Shown: positions 7,722 to 15,965 of the stretch, piece by piece
Position numbering within the stretch: position 1 is the stretch's first letter
Layout: the number at the start of each line of letters is the position of its first letter
Source: Pedomonas sp051304405
GTDB taxonomy: Bacteria > Pseudomonadota > Alphaproteobacteria > Sphingomonadales > Sphingomonadaceae
Length of the DNA stretch: 64,000 bases
Assembly (NCBI RefSeq): GCF_051304405.1
Contig: NZ_JBPPGG010000004.1
Location: 62,001-126,000, forward strand
Direction of reading: 5' to 3'
The notes under the pieces: generated by a model
What the model saw: the letters and a program-made list of their open reading frames with translations, nothing else
Databases searched by the model: none
What the model was told of the DNA's origin: nothing
Made by a program: the position numbers and the translations under genes

Positions 7722-9101
7722 ATGACCGCGCTTCAGCCCCATTTCCGCAAGGCGCGCGGCGCCGGTGACTCCGGCGTCGACGCCCATGACCACGCCGAGA
7801 CTTCGGCGCCGCAGACGCATGTCTCGGGCACGGGGGCGAAGATCGTCACCTTCGGCTGCCGCCTCAACACCTACGAGTCCGAGGCGATGCGGGCGCACGC
7901 GGACGCCAGCGGCGACCCCAACCTGGTGGTGGTGAACACCTGCGCGGTAACGGCCGAGGCGGTGCGGCAGGCGCGCCAGCAGATCCGCAAGATGAAGCGC
8001 GAGAACCCGGCGGCGAAGATCATCGTCACCGGCTGCGCGGCGCAGATCGAGCCGGAGACCTTCGCCAGCATGGGCGAGGTCTCGCGCGTGCTCGGCAACA
8101 TGGAGAAGTTCGACCCGAAGAACTTCCGCTTCGACGACGGCTCCAACGCCTATGTACGCGTCAACGACATCATGAGCGTGAAGGAGACGGCGGGCCACCT
8201 GATCGACGGCTTCGCCGAGCGGGCGCGCGCGTTCGTCGAGGTGCAGAACGGCTGCGACCACCGCTGCACCTTCTGCATCATCCCCTACGGCCGGGGCAAT
8301 TCGCGCTCCGTGCCCGCGGGCGTGGTGGTGGAGCGCATCAAGCGGCTGGTGGACAACGGCTTCAAGGAAGTGGTGCTGACCGGCGTCGATATCACCTCCT
8401 TCGGGGCCGATCTGCCGGGCAAGCCCACCCTCGGCAATCTGGTGCAGCGCATCCTCAAGCTGGTGCCGGACCTGCCGCGCCTGCGGCTGTCCTCCATCGA
8501 CTCGATCGAGGCGGACGAGGCGCTGATGGAAGCGATTACCGGCGAGGCGCGGGTGATGCCGCACCTGCACCTGTCCTTGCAGGCGGGCGACGACATGATC
8601 CTGAAGCGCATGAAGCGCCGCCACCTGCGCGATGACGCCATCCGCTTCTGCGAGACTGTCCGCGCCCGGCGGCCGGAGGTGGCCTTCGGCGCGGACCTGA
8701 TCGCCGGCTTCCCCACCGAGACCGAGGACATGTTCGAGAACACCCTGCGGCTGGTGGAGGAGTGCGGCCTGACCTACCTCCACGTGTTCCCCTACTCGGA
8801 GCGGGCCGGAACGCCCGCTGCCCGTATGCCGCAGGTGGACAAGCACGTCCGCAAGCAGCGGGCGGCGCGTCTGCGCGCGCTTGGCGAGGCCCGTCTGGCG
8901 GCCTATCTGAACAGCCAGGTGGGACAGCGGGCCGATGTTCTGGTGGAAACGGTCGAGGCGGGCATGGCGTCCGGTCACACGCCCGGCTTTGCGCCGGTGC
9001 GGTTTGCGGCGGCGGACGAGGGCGCGGTGACGCCGGGGGCGATCGTGCCGGTGGAGATCACGGGCATGGATGGAAATCATCTGCAAGGCAGGGTTGCGTG
9101 A
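7722..9101 (+). CDS. mtaB: tRNA t6A37 methylthiotransferase MtaB
   Basis: Radical-SAM enzyme that converts t6A37 to ms2t6A37 in tRNA. In 459 residues: a methylthiotransferase N-domain (TFGCRLNTYESEAM, NTCAVTAEAVRQ and VTGCAAQ, carrying the three cysteines of the auxiliary cluster), then the radical-SAM motif CDHRCTFCIIPYGRG, and a C-terminal TRAM-like region. The first about 40 residues are a polar extension, so a later start is possible. It overlaps ftsY by four bases (GTGA), indicating translational coupling. Confidence 0.93.
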   Translation: MTALQPHFRKARGAGDSGVDAHDHAETSAPQTHVSGTGAKIVTFGCRLNTYESEAMRAHADASGDPNLVVVNTCAVTAEAVRQARQQIRKMKRENPAAKIIVTGCAAQIEPETFASMGEVSRVLGNMEKFDPKNFRFDDGSNAYVRVNDIMSVKETAGHLIDGFAERARAFVEVQNGCDHRCTFCIIPYGRGNSRSVPAGVVVERIKRLVDNGFKEVVLTGVDITSFGADLPGKPTLGNLVQRILKLVPDLPRLRLSSIDSIEADEALMEAITGEARVMPHLHLSLQAGDDMILKRMKRRHLRDDAIRFCETVRARRPEVAFGADLIAGFPTETEDMFENTLRLVEECGLTYLHVFPYSERAGTPAARMPQVDKHVRKQRAARLRALGEARLAAYLNSQVGQRADVLVETVEAGMASGHTPGFAPVRFAAADEGAVTPGAIVPVEITGMDGNHLQGRVA

Positions 9102-10051
9102 GCGAAGAAACAACCGAAACGACGGGCGAAAAGAAGGGCTGGTTCGGCCGCCTGCGGCAAGGGCTGTCCCGTTCGGCGGAGAAGCTGACCTCGGGCATTA
9201 CGGGCCTGTTCACCAAGGCCAAGCTGGATGCCGAGACGCTGGAAGAGCTGGAGGAGTGGCTGATCGCCTCGGATCTGGGCATCGCCACGTCGTCGGAGGT
9301 GTGCGAGCGGCTTCGCCGCGAGCGCTACGAGAAGGACATCACCGCGGAGGAAGTGCGACAGGTGCTGGCCGACACGGTGGTCGAGGTGCTCGATCCCGTC
9401 GCCAAGGCGTTGGAGATCCGGCGTGACCTGAAGCCGCACGTGGTGCTGGTGGTGGGCGTCAACGGCTCGGGCAAGACCACCACCATCGCCAAGCTGGCCT
9501 CGCTCTATCAGGAGCAGGGGCTGAAGGTGATGCTGGCGGCGGGCGACACCTTCCGCGCGGCGGCCGTCGAGCAGCTTCAGGTGTGGGGCCAGCGCATCGG
9601 CGCGCCGGTCATCACCACCAAGGTGGGCGGCGACGCGGCGGGCCTCGCCTATGGCGCGCTCGAAAAGGCGAAGGCGGAGGGCTACGACCTCCTGCTCATC
9701 GACACGGCGGGCCGGCTCCAGAACAAGAGCCACCTCATGGACGAGCTGGCCAAGATCCGCCGCGTCATCACCAAGCTGGACCCGGAGGCCCCCCACGATA
9801 CCCTGTTGGTGCTGGACGCGACCACCGGTCAGAATGCGCTGAACCAGATCGAGGTCTTCCGCAACGTGGCGGGTGTGACCGGCCTCGTGATGACCAAGCT
9901 GGACGGCACGGCGCGCGGCGGCGTGCTGGTGGCGGCGGCGGAGAAGTTCAAGCTGCCGATTCACGCCATCGGCGTCGGCGAGAAGATCGGCGATCTGCGG
10001 CCGTTCGAGCCGCGCAGCTTCGCGCGGGCGCTGGTGGGCCTGGAAGGATAA
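9098..10051 (+). CDS. ftsY: SRP receptor GTPase FtsY
   Basis: 317 residues. FtsY docks ribosome-SRP complexes at the membrane. GTPase motifs are G1 GVNGSGKTTTIAKLA, DTAGRLQNK and TKLDGTARGG, ending in the typical GEKIGDLRPFEPRSFA. The N-terminus is short and charged (SEETTETTGEKKGWFGRL); the long acidic A-domain of enterobacteria is absent, as usual in alphaproteobacteria. The GTG start at 9098-9100 overlaps the mtaB stop. Its partner ffh is about 4 kb away in the same window. Confidence 0.95.
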   Translation: MSEETTETTGEKKGWFGRLRQGLSRSAEKLTSGITGLFTKAKLDAETLEELEEWLIASDLGIATSSEVCERLRRERYEKDITAEEVRQVLADTVVEVLDPVAKALEIRRDLKPHVVLVVGVNGSGKTTTIAKLASLYQEQGLKVMLAAGDTFRAAAVEQLQVWGQRIGAPVITTKVGGDAAGLAYGALEKAKAEGYDLLLIDTAGRLQNKSHLMDELAKIRRVITKLDPEAPHDTLLVLDATTGQNALNQIEVFRNVAGVTGLVMTKLDGTARGGVLVAAAEKFKLPIHAIGVGEKIGDLRPFEPRSFARALVGLEG

Positions 10052-10054
10052 CGC

Positions 10055-10708
10055 ATGGCGAGCGAACACAAGGACCCCGTGCTGATGCCGGACCCGGAGG
10101 CAACCCCGGTGCCGGTGGTGGACAGCAAGACCCCCCAGAGCCCGTGGGTCCGTCTCGCCATCGATTTCGTGCCGCTGCTGATCTTCTTCGGCGTGAACAG
10201 CTGGCTCGGCATCTACTGGGCGACGGGCACCTTCATGGTAGCCATGATTGCCTCCATGGTCGCCTCGCGGGTGCTGCTGCACGAAATCCCGAAGATGCTG
10301 TGGGTGAACGCCGCCATCGTGCTGGTGTTCGGCGGCCTGACCCTGTGGCTGCACAACGATGTCTTCATCAAGATCAAGCCGACCATCCTCTACTCCATGT
10401 TCGCCGTCATCCTGTTCTGGGGGCTGATCACCGGCCGCCCGGTGCTCAAATCGGTTCTGGAGGCCGCCTACCCGGCGATGAAGGACGAAGGCTGGCGGCT
10501 GCTGACCCGCAACTGGGCCTGGTTCTTCCTCGCCATGGCCGTGCTCAACGAGGCGGTGTGGCGCAATGTCTCCACCGACACCTGGGTCACGTTCAAGGCC
10601 TGGGCGGTGCTGCCGCTCTCCATGCTGTTCGCCATCACCCAGGCGCCGATCATGACCCGCTACGCGGCGGACGAGGACAAGGGCACGTCGGATACGCCGA
10701 AGTCCTGA
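10055..10708 (+). CDS. yciB: Inner membrane septation protein A (YciB/IspZ family)
   Basis: 217 residues. Integral membrane protein of the YciB family, linked to cell envelope and division functions. It has about five hydrophobic segments, beginning LAIDFVPLLIFFGVNSWLG, and the family signatures FIKIKPTILYSMFA and LTRNWAWFFLAMAVLNE. The start is three bases after the ftsY stop, so it is co-translated. The ftsY-yciB order is common in alphaproteobacteria. The run ends at a palindromic repeat element. Confidence 0.92.
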   Translation: MASEHKDPVLMPDPEATPVPVVDSKTPQSPWVRLAIDFVPLLIFFGVNSWLGIYWATGTFMVAMIASMVASRVLLHEIPKMLWVNAAIVLVFGGLTLWLHNDVFIKIKPTILYSMFAVILFWGLITGRPVLKSVLEAAYPAMKDEGWRLLTRNWAWFFLAMAVLNEAVWRNVSTDTWVTFKAWAVLPLSMLFAITQAPIMTRYAADEDKGTSDTPKS

Positions 10709-10732
10709 GGCGCGAAGCGTAGGGCATGATGT

Positions 10733-11300
10733 GTCTTGCAGGGGTCTTGGACCCCTGCACCCCGTTCGTATTCAACGGACGCGCCCCGTATGCACCGCGT
10801 GCGGTCCGGGTTGACCGCCGCACACGCTCCTTAAAATCATTCAGCGATCTTTTTGTCCCGGTGCCCCGGTTGGGCGAGTGCTGGCGGGGCGGCTCGGTGG
10901 CCCCCCGAGCGGTTGCGGTTCCTCGTATCCTGCTTTTTTGATTGGGCCGCGTTCGCCCGTGGCCGTTCCGCTTGCTGGAACCAGGGGCGTGACTGCTCCT
11001 TAAAATCATTCGAAAATTATTGAGGGCGCCGGGATCGGGCCGGGGCTGCTGCGGGGGAGGCTCCGGTGGTGGGTCGCCTCAAGAAGCTCTGTCGCTGCGG
11101 CCGGGCGCGGCCGTATTCTCCTTATCAAGAGGCCCTGCTCCTGCGGCCAGGTGCGGCCGTTTCATTTCCTTAAGAGGCTCTGCCGTTGCGACTGGGTGCG
11201 GCCCTATGATCCCCGCCCGGTGATACTCTGTCAGGGCGGCCGGGCGCGGCGCGAAACGACAGGGAGCGCGAGGGTCCGCGACCCTCGCAAAGAAAACGAA
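10733..11300. repeat. Long element with palindromic inverted ends (copy 1 of 3)
   Basis: About 570 bases without a credible gene between yciB and ada. The left end holds the palindrome GCAGGGGTcttggACCCCTGC (10738-10758) followed by ACCCCGTTCGT. The right end holds GCGAGGGTCcgcGACCCTCGC (11268-11288) followed by AAAGAAAACGAAA, which read backwards matches the left end. The same layout recurs at 13181-13380 and 26061-26195. Inside are two copies of CTCCTTAAAATCATTC (10828-10843, 10996-11011) and an imperfect 45-bp tandem repeat. It probably also terminates yciB transcription. Confidence 0.6.
11089..11255. repeat. Imperfect approximately 45-bp tandem repeat
   Basis: Four degenerate copies begin GCTCTGTCGCTGCGGCCGGG, GCCCTGCTCCTGCGGCCAGG, GCTCTGCCGTTGCGACTGGG and ACTCTGTCAGGGCGGCCGGG, spaced about 43-50 bases. 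Two copies end in a CTTATCAAGAG or CTTAAGAG motif. It lies inside the first palindrome-ended element; no coding frame is convincing. Confidence 0.55.
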
Positions 11301-11430
11301 ATCGCAATCCGGCCAAAAACTTTCCCCGCCAGAATTCAACCGCAAGGAGCGGGGTGCGGGGGAGGCGCGGGCGCGCCATTCTGCGGGCGATTGGCAGAGG
11401 GGGCGATTGGCAGAGGGAAGGAACAGCGTC

Positions 11431-12507
11431 ATGTTGCAGAGGATGGCAGAGCGGAACACCCTGACCGAGACCGATGACGCCCGCTGGGACGCCGTGTTGC
11501 GGCGCGATGCCGGCTGGGACGGCCGCTTTTTCACCTGCGTCAGGACGACCGGGATCTACTGCCGCCCGTCGTGCGGGGCGAAGAAGCCGAAGCGGGAGAA
11601 TGTGTTTTTCGTGGCGACGCGGGAGGAGGCGGAGGCCGCGGGCTTCCGGCCGTGCAAGCGTTGCCGCCCGGAGGCGGCGGTGCCGCCCGATGTGCGGGGG
11701 GAAATTATCGCCCGGGCCTGCCGGATGATCGAGGCGGCGGAGGAGCCGCCGACCCTTGAGGCGCTGGCGGCGCGCGCCGGGCTGAGCCCGTTCCATTTTC
11801 ACCGCCTGTTCCGGCAGGCGACGGGCGTGACGCCCAAGGCCTATGCGGATGCCGCCCGCGCCCGGCGGTTGCGGGAGAGTTTGCCGGCGAGCGGGAGCGT
11901 GACCGGCGCGCTGTACGAGGCCGGGTTCGGCTCCAGCAGCCGGTTCTATGCCAAGGCCGAGGGGATGCTGGGCATGGCGCCCCGGCGCTATCGCAAGGGC
12001 GGCGCGGGTGAGGTGATCCGTCATGCCATTGTGCCGTGTTCGCTGGGGTTCCTGTCGGTCGCGGCCACGAATAAGGGCATCTGCTCCATGATGCTGGATG
12101 ACGCGCCGGAGCCGCTGGAGGTGGAGCTGCGCCAGCGGTTCCCCAATGCGCAGATCGTGGAGGGCGACGCCGCGTTCGCCGCGCTGGTGGCGCAGGCGGT
12201 GCGGCTGGTGGAGGAGCCCGCCTCGAACATCACGCTGCCGCTCGATGTGCGCGGCACGGCCTTGCAGCAGAAGGTGTGGGCGGCCCTGCGTGACATCCCG
12301 CCGGGCGAGACGGTGAGCTATGCCGAGCTGGCGGCGAAGGTGGGCGCGCCGAAGGCGGTGCGGGCGGTGGCGAGTGCGTGCGCGAAAAATACGGTGGCGG
12401 TTGCCATTCCCTGTCACCGGGTGGTGCGCGGCACGGGCGAGCTTGCGGGCTACCGCTGGGGGCTGGCGCGCAAGCGGGCGCTGCTGGAGCGGGAGCGAAA
12501 GGAGTGA
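11431..12507 (+). CDS. ada: Bifunctional Ada: DNA methylphosphotriester/O6-methylguanine repair and transcription activator
   Basis: 358 residues with all three Ada parts. The N-terminal zinc domain contains FFTCVRTTGIYCRPSCGAKK and CKRCRPEA (Cys ligands; the first Cys accepts methyl from phosphotriesters). An AraC-type helix-turn-helix follows (about residues 95-175, LSPFHFHRLFRQATGVTP). The C-terminal methyltransferase has the active site AIPCHRVV. ATG 11431 follows GAAGGA by 8 bases; a TTG 24 bases earlier is less likely. Its stop overlaps alkB by four bases, so ada-alkB form an adaptive-response operon probably autoactivated by methylated Ada. Confidence 0.95.
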   Translation: MLQRMAERNTLTETDDARWDAVLRRDAGWDGRFFTCVRTTGIYCRPSCGAKKPKRENVFFVATREEAEAAGFRPCKRCRPEAAVPPDVRGEIIARACRMIEAAEEPPTLEALAARAGLSPFHFHRLFRQATGVTPKAYADAARARRLRESLPASGSVTGALYEAGFGSSSRFYAKAEGMLGMAPRRYRKGGAGEVIRHAIVPCSLGFLSVAATNKGICSMMLDDAPEPLEVELRQRFPNAQIVEGDAAFAALVAQAVRLVEEPASNITLPLDVRGTALQQKVWAALRDIPPGETVSYAELAAKVGAPKAVRAVASACAKNTVAVAIPCHRVVRGTGELAGYRWGLARKRALLERERKE

Positions 12508-13160
12508 CCGGGGATCTGTTTGCGGCGCTGGGCGCGCCGGACGCGGGCCGGGCCGAGCCCCTGCGTGAAGGGGCGGTGGTGCTGCGCGGCTTCGCTCTGG
12601 ACGATGCCCCGGCATTGCTCGCGGCGGTGGCGCGCATCGCGGCGGCTTCGCCCTTCCGGCATCTGGAGACGCCGGGCGGGCGGCGCATGTCCGTCGCCAT
12701 GACCAACTGCGGCGCGGTCGGCTGGGTGTCGGACCGGCGCGGCTACCGCTACCAGCCGCAGGACCCGCTCACCGGCCAGCCCTGGCCCGCTATGCCGCCG
12801 CTGTTCGGAAACCTCGCGCGGCGGGCGGCGGCAGCCGCGGGCTACGCCGACTTCCAGACGGACGTCTGCCTTATCAACCGCTACGCCCCCGGCGCGCGGC
12901 TGACCCTGCATCAGGACCGGGACGAGAAGGGCTACGCGGACCCCATCGTCTCCGTCTCCCTCGGCCTGCCCGCCGTCTTCCTGTTCGGCGGCCTCAAGCG
13001 CACCGACAGAACCCGCCGCATCCGGCTGGAACACGGCGACGTGACGGTGTGGGGCGGCCCTGCACGCCTCGCCTTCCACGGCGTCGCACCGCTGGCGGAG
13101 GGCGAACACCCGGCAACCGGCCCCTGCCGTATCAACCTGACGTTCCGCCGGGCGCTGTAA
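12504..13160 (+). CDS. alkB: Alpha-ketoglutarate-dependent DNA dealkylase AlkB
   Basis: 218 residues, close to E. coli AlkB. It oxidatively removes methyl groups from 1-methyladenine and 3-methylcytosine. The Fe(II) ligands are visible as HQDRDE (His, Asp) and the later His in LAFHGVAPL; RINLTFR supplies the two arginines that bind 2-oxoglutarate. The substrate lid region MSVAMTNCGAVGWVSDRRGY is typical. GTG 12504-12506 overlaps the ada stop, so I prefer it to the longer in-frame extension that runs into ada. Confidence 0.95.
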   Translation: MTGDLFAALGAPDAGRAEPLREGAVVLRGFALDDAPALLAAVARIAAASPFRHLETPGGRRMSVAMTNCGAVGWVSDRRGYRYQPQDPLTGQPWPAMPPLFGNLARRAAAAAGYADFQTDVCLINRYAPGARLTLHQDRDEKGYADPIVSVSLGLPAVFLFGGLKRTDRTRRIRLEHGDVTVWGGPARLAFHGVAPLAEGEHPATGPCRINLTFRRAL

Positions 13161-13180
13161 GCCGGGCGGGACGTGTGGGC

Positions 13181-13380
13181 TTTTTTGCAGGAGGGTCTTG
13201 GACCCTCCTGCACCTCCCTGCTTTTTTTTCGGGACGCGCCTGATTGGACTGGCGCGCCTGCTGGAGGAAGGGCGCGGCCCATTTCATTCTTGGAAACTGG
13301 AACGCGCCCTTGTTTGAAGCGCGGCCCGAAAAACGAAAGGGGGATCCAAGGGGGTCCGAGACCCCCTTGGGAGAAAATCA
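13181..13380. repeat. Element with palindromic inverted ends (copy 2 of 3)
   Basis: About 200 bases between convergent alkB and a DUF924 gene. Left palindrome GCAGGAGGGTCttgGACCCTCCTGC (13187-13211) is preceded by TTTTTT and followed by CACCTCCCTGCTTTTTTTTC. Right palindrome CCAAGGGGGTCcgaGACCCCCTTGG (13346-13370) is preceded by AAAACGAAAGGGGGAT. Reversed, the right end reads like the left end, giving inverted ends of about 50-60 bases. Each stem followed by T-runs can act as a terminator for the gene pointing into it. Confidence 0.7.
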
Positions 13381-13386
13381 AAAAAC

Positions 13387-13938
13387 CTAAAAACTCGACC
13401 CCGGCTGCTTGAGGAATTCCACCTCCTCCGGGGTGCTCTCCCGTCCGAGGATGGCGTTGCGGTGGGGGTAGCGGCCGAACCGGTCGATGATGGCCTTGTG
13501 CTGGAGGGCGAAGTCGTAGGCCACATCGTTGCCGATGGTGGCGAACAGCTTGACCGAGAGTGCCTGCATCTCGGGGTCTTCGCTGTGCATCAGGGGCATG
13601 TAGAGGAACTGGAGCTGGTCGCCGCGCAGTTGCCGGTCGAAGCCTTGGGCGATGGCCTCCCGGGTGAGCGCCAGTGCGGCCGGGTCGCAGGCCCAGGCGC
13701 GGGGCGTGCCGCGATGGAGATTGCGGGAGAACTGGTCGAGCACGATGATGGCGGCGAGCAGGCGCTCGGGCGTGGCGCGCCAGTCGCCGGGCACGTCTGC
13801 CGCGAGCCGCGCGTGCAGCGTGCCGAAGCGCCGGGCGATGGCGGCATCGAGCGCGGGATCGACGGCGAAGCGCTTCTCGGGCGGCACTTCGCCCAGCCAG
13901 AAGGCGAGCACCTCGATGGCCTCGGCGGCAGCGGACAT
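13387..13938 (-). CDS. DUF924 family protein
   Basis: 183 residues. It matches the DUF924 family in length and in the motifs VLAFWLGEVPPEKRF, LAAIIVLDQFSRNLHRGTPRAWA, FLYMPLMHSEDPEMQ and FGRYPHRNAILGR. The family is predicted all-helical with a TPR-like fold and a conserved PHRN motif; biochemical role is unknown. It has a soluble composition and no signal peptide. It converges on alkB across a palindrome-ended element. Confidence 0.85.
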   Translation of the reverse strand: MSAAAEAIEVLAFWLGEVPPEKRFAVDPALDAAIARRFGTLHARLAADVPGDWRATPERLLAAIIVLDQFSRNLHRGTPRAWACDPAALALTREAIAQGFDRQLRGDQLQFLYMPLMHSEDPEMQALSVKLFATIGNDVAYDFALQHKAIIDRFGRYPHRNAILGRESTPEEVEFLKQPGSSF

Positions 13939-14044
13939 GGCAATCCCCTCTCGTAACCTCGCGTTTCCGTGCGCGGGCGAGTGTAGCGCAGCGGGGCCGT
14001 GAGGGCGCGGAAAAACCGCCTGCCCGCGCCGTGCGTGCGGGTGA

Positions 14045-14449
14045 TTACTGGTGGTTGGCGTTGCCGCTGCCGAAGCCGTGCATGCGGAAGGCCCATTGCA
14101 GGCTGATCACTGCGCCCTTGAACGGCTGGATGAGGGCACCGGCCATGATGAGCGTGATCAGCGGCCAGGTGATCATGTGAAAGGCCATGGACGGATGGTA
14201 GGCCATCTCCACCTCAAGGACGATGGGCACCACCACGTGGCCGGTGACGATGATGGAGAGGTAGGGCGGCAGGTCGTCCGCCGAATGGCGGGTCATGTCC
14301 TCGCCGCAGAAGTCGCACGCCGGGGTCGCCTTCAGGAAGCGGGCGAACAGGCGGCCCTTGCCGCAGGCCGGGCAGCGGTTGCGGAACCCGCGCAGCATGG
14401 CCTCCTTGAGCGGCCGTTCGGCGGTGTCTGCGCTGATCTGCTCGGTCAT
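14045..14449 (-). CDS. DUF983 family membrane protein
   Basis: 134 residues. A zinc-ribbon-like N-terminus (NRCPACGKGRLFARFLKATPAC..CGED, two CxxC pairs) precedes two hydrophobic helices (about residues 65-85 and 92-112). This is the DUF983 pattern, typical of alphaproteobacteria and often near cytochrome oxidase or NUDIX genes. Function is unknown. It stands alone here, with about 100 bases to DUF924 and 150 to the next gene. Confidence 0.85.
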   Translation of the reverse strand: MTEQISADTAERPLKEAMLRGFRNRCPACGKGRLFARFLKATPACDFCGEDMTRHSADDLPPYLSIIVTGHVVVPIVLEVEMAYHPSMAFHMITWPLITLIMAGALIQPFKGAVISLQWAFRMHGFGSGNANHQ

Positions 14450-14599
14450 GAGGCTCCCCGTATGTCGATGGTCCGGTGCGTCGGGAATGCTCCTGCGGGC
14501 AAAGCGGACAATTGTCCAGCCTTTGGCGGGCCATGCGGCGATATTACCGGGGGGAGCGGGGCGTTCTCATCCGTCAATCGGTCAATCCGTCGATCCGGC

Positions 14600-15844
14600 T
14601 TAGCGCGGGCCGGGCCCCTCGCCATTCGGCACGGCGCGCACGGACCCGGCGCGCGGCAGCAGCACGTAGGGGAGCGGGCGGCGGGAGGTGGCGCGCGCCG
14701 GCCGCGTGGCATAGCCCATCCGCAGGCCGAGGACCATGGTGCCGCGCCCGCCCGCAAGGGTGGCGATCCGGCCGGTGAAGCTGCCTCTGAAGCTGAAGGC
14801 CTGCCGCCGGGCGATTTCCCGGTCCGCCATCCAGTTCGGGTAAGACAGGGCCTGAAGCGCCAGCCCCTGGGCGGTGGCCTCGAGGTGGAGGCGCTGGAGC
14901 AGGCGCCCGGCTTCCAGCATCTGCGCCGGGTCATCGGCGTTGTCGACCGTGAGGACGCCGAACAGCGCCGAATTGGGAAGCTGAACGGTGCGGGTCTGGT
15001 CCAGCATGAAGGTGGCGTAGTCGTCTTCGCGCAGCGTCGGCAGGGCCATGGCGGTGCGGACCTGGAGGTCGGTCAGGCCGGTGCCGATGAAGCTGAGGCC
15101 GTCCTTGGTGGTCTGAACCTGGGTCATGGTCTGGCGGAACCAGCGGAACTGCTCGATCAGCATGGCGGGATCTTCAAGCGAGGCCCGGGCGGCGAGAAGG
15201 ACGCTTTCGGCGAAATACCGGCCCTTCGGGCTGGCGGCGGGGAACAGATCGAGGTGCGCCCGGCTGCCGGGGGCCAGGCCCAGGAGGGTGGGCATCACGT
15301 CCGGCGGGGGGAGCTGGCCCGGCTCGTAGGCGCTGCGGTTGGTGTGCCGGTTGCCGATGGCGAGGAAGCGGGGCGTCTGGCGCGGCTTGCTTGGGGCGAG
15401 CGTGAGGCGGGCGATGTGGTCGTGGTCCTCCCGGTCGGGGAAGAGCGTGACGGAGGCCGAGAGCCCCAGCCCTTCCGCGCCGGTGACCATGTTCTCGATG
15501 CAGGCGCCCAAGCCAATGAGGGCCGAGCGGAAGTAGGGGTCGAGAAGGGGAGTGGTGGCGCGCCGGTTGAAGAACAGGTCGATGACATCCCCGTACAGGC
15601 GCAGCAGCCAGGGCTGGGTGTTGAAGAAGGAGGAGGCCAGCGTGCCGGCAAGGGCCACGCCCTCGATGTCGCTCATCTGCCGGTGCCGCCATTCGTGCCA
15701 GGGCTCGAACGGCTGGCCGGACTGGAGATCGGAGAAGCTGCCGCGATCGACCGCGCGATACAGGAACCCGGCGCCGGTGAGCGCGGCCACGGAGGCGCCG
15801 CCTATGCCCAGGAAGAAGACGAAGTTCCGGCGGCTGGTGGCCAT
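14600..15844 (-). CDS. Tat-type nitroreductase-like (Acg family) protein
   Basis: 414 residues. The start MATSRRNFVFFLGIGGASVA contains a twin-arginine motif (SRRNF) and hydrophobic stretch, implying Tat export or membrane anchoring. The remainder resembles the Acg/nitroreductase-like FMN-binding group: SSFFNTQPWLLRLYGDVIDL near the start, LLDPYFRSALIGLGACIENM, GNRHTNRSAYEP, and a C-terminal GTMVLGLRMGYATRP. The redox substrate is unknown. ATG 15842-15844 places the Tat motif correctly; an upstream in-frame extension looks like noise. Confidence 0.75.
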   Translation of the reverse strand: MATSRRNFVFFLGIGGASVAALTGAGFLYRAVDRGSFSDLQSGQPFEPWHEWRHRQMSDIEGVALAGTLASSFFNTQPWLLRLYGDVIDLFFNRRATTPLLDPYFRSALIGLGACIENMVTGAEGLGLSASVTLFPDREDHDHIARLTLAPSKPRQTPRFLAIGNRHTNRSAYEPGQLPPPDVMPTLLGLAPGSRAHLDLFPAASPKGRYFAESVLLAARASLEDPAMLIEQFRWFRQTMTQVQTTKDGLSFIGTGLTDLQVRTAMALPTLREDDYATFMLDQTRTVQLPNSALFGVLTVDNADDPAQMLEAGRLLQRLHLEATAQGLALQALSYPNWMADREIARRQAFSFRGSFTGRIATLAGGRGTMVLGLRMGYATRPARATSRRPLPYVLLPRAGSVRAVPNGEGPGPR

Positions 15845-15965
15845 GGGTCTCACGCGGTTTCTGGCATCCGGCACAGGAAACGCACGGGTGCGGCCGGAGG
15901 GTGCTCCGGTGACGGGCAAATACCACCGGTGCGCCGCAGGAGGGGCGGGCATCAGCGGGCGGGCG

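Noticed and set aside
10709..13390. Insertion sequence or genomic island
   Set aside because: No transposase, integrase or target-site duplication was seen; only palindromic repeats and ordinary genes.
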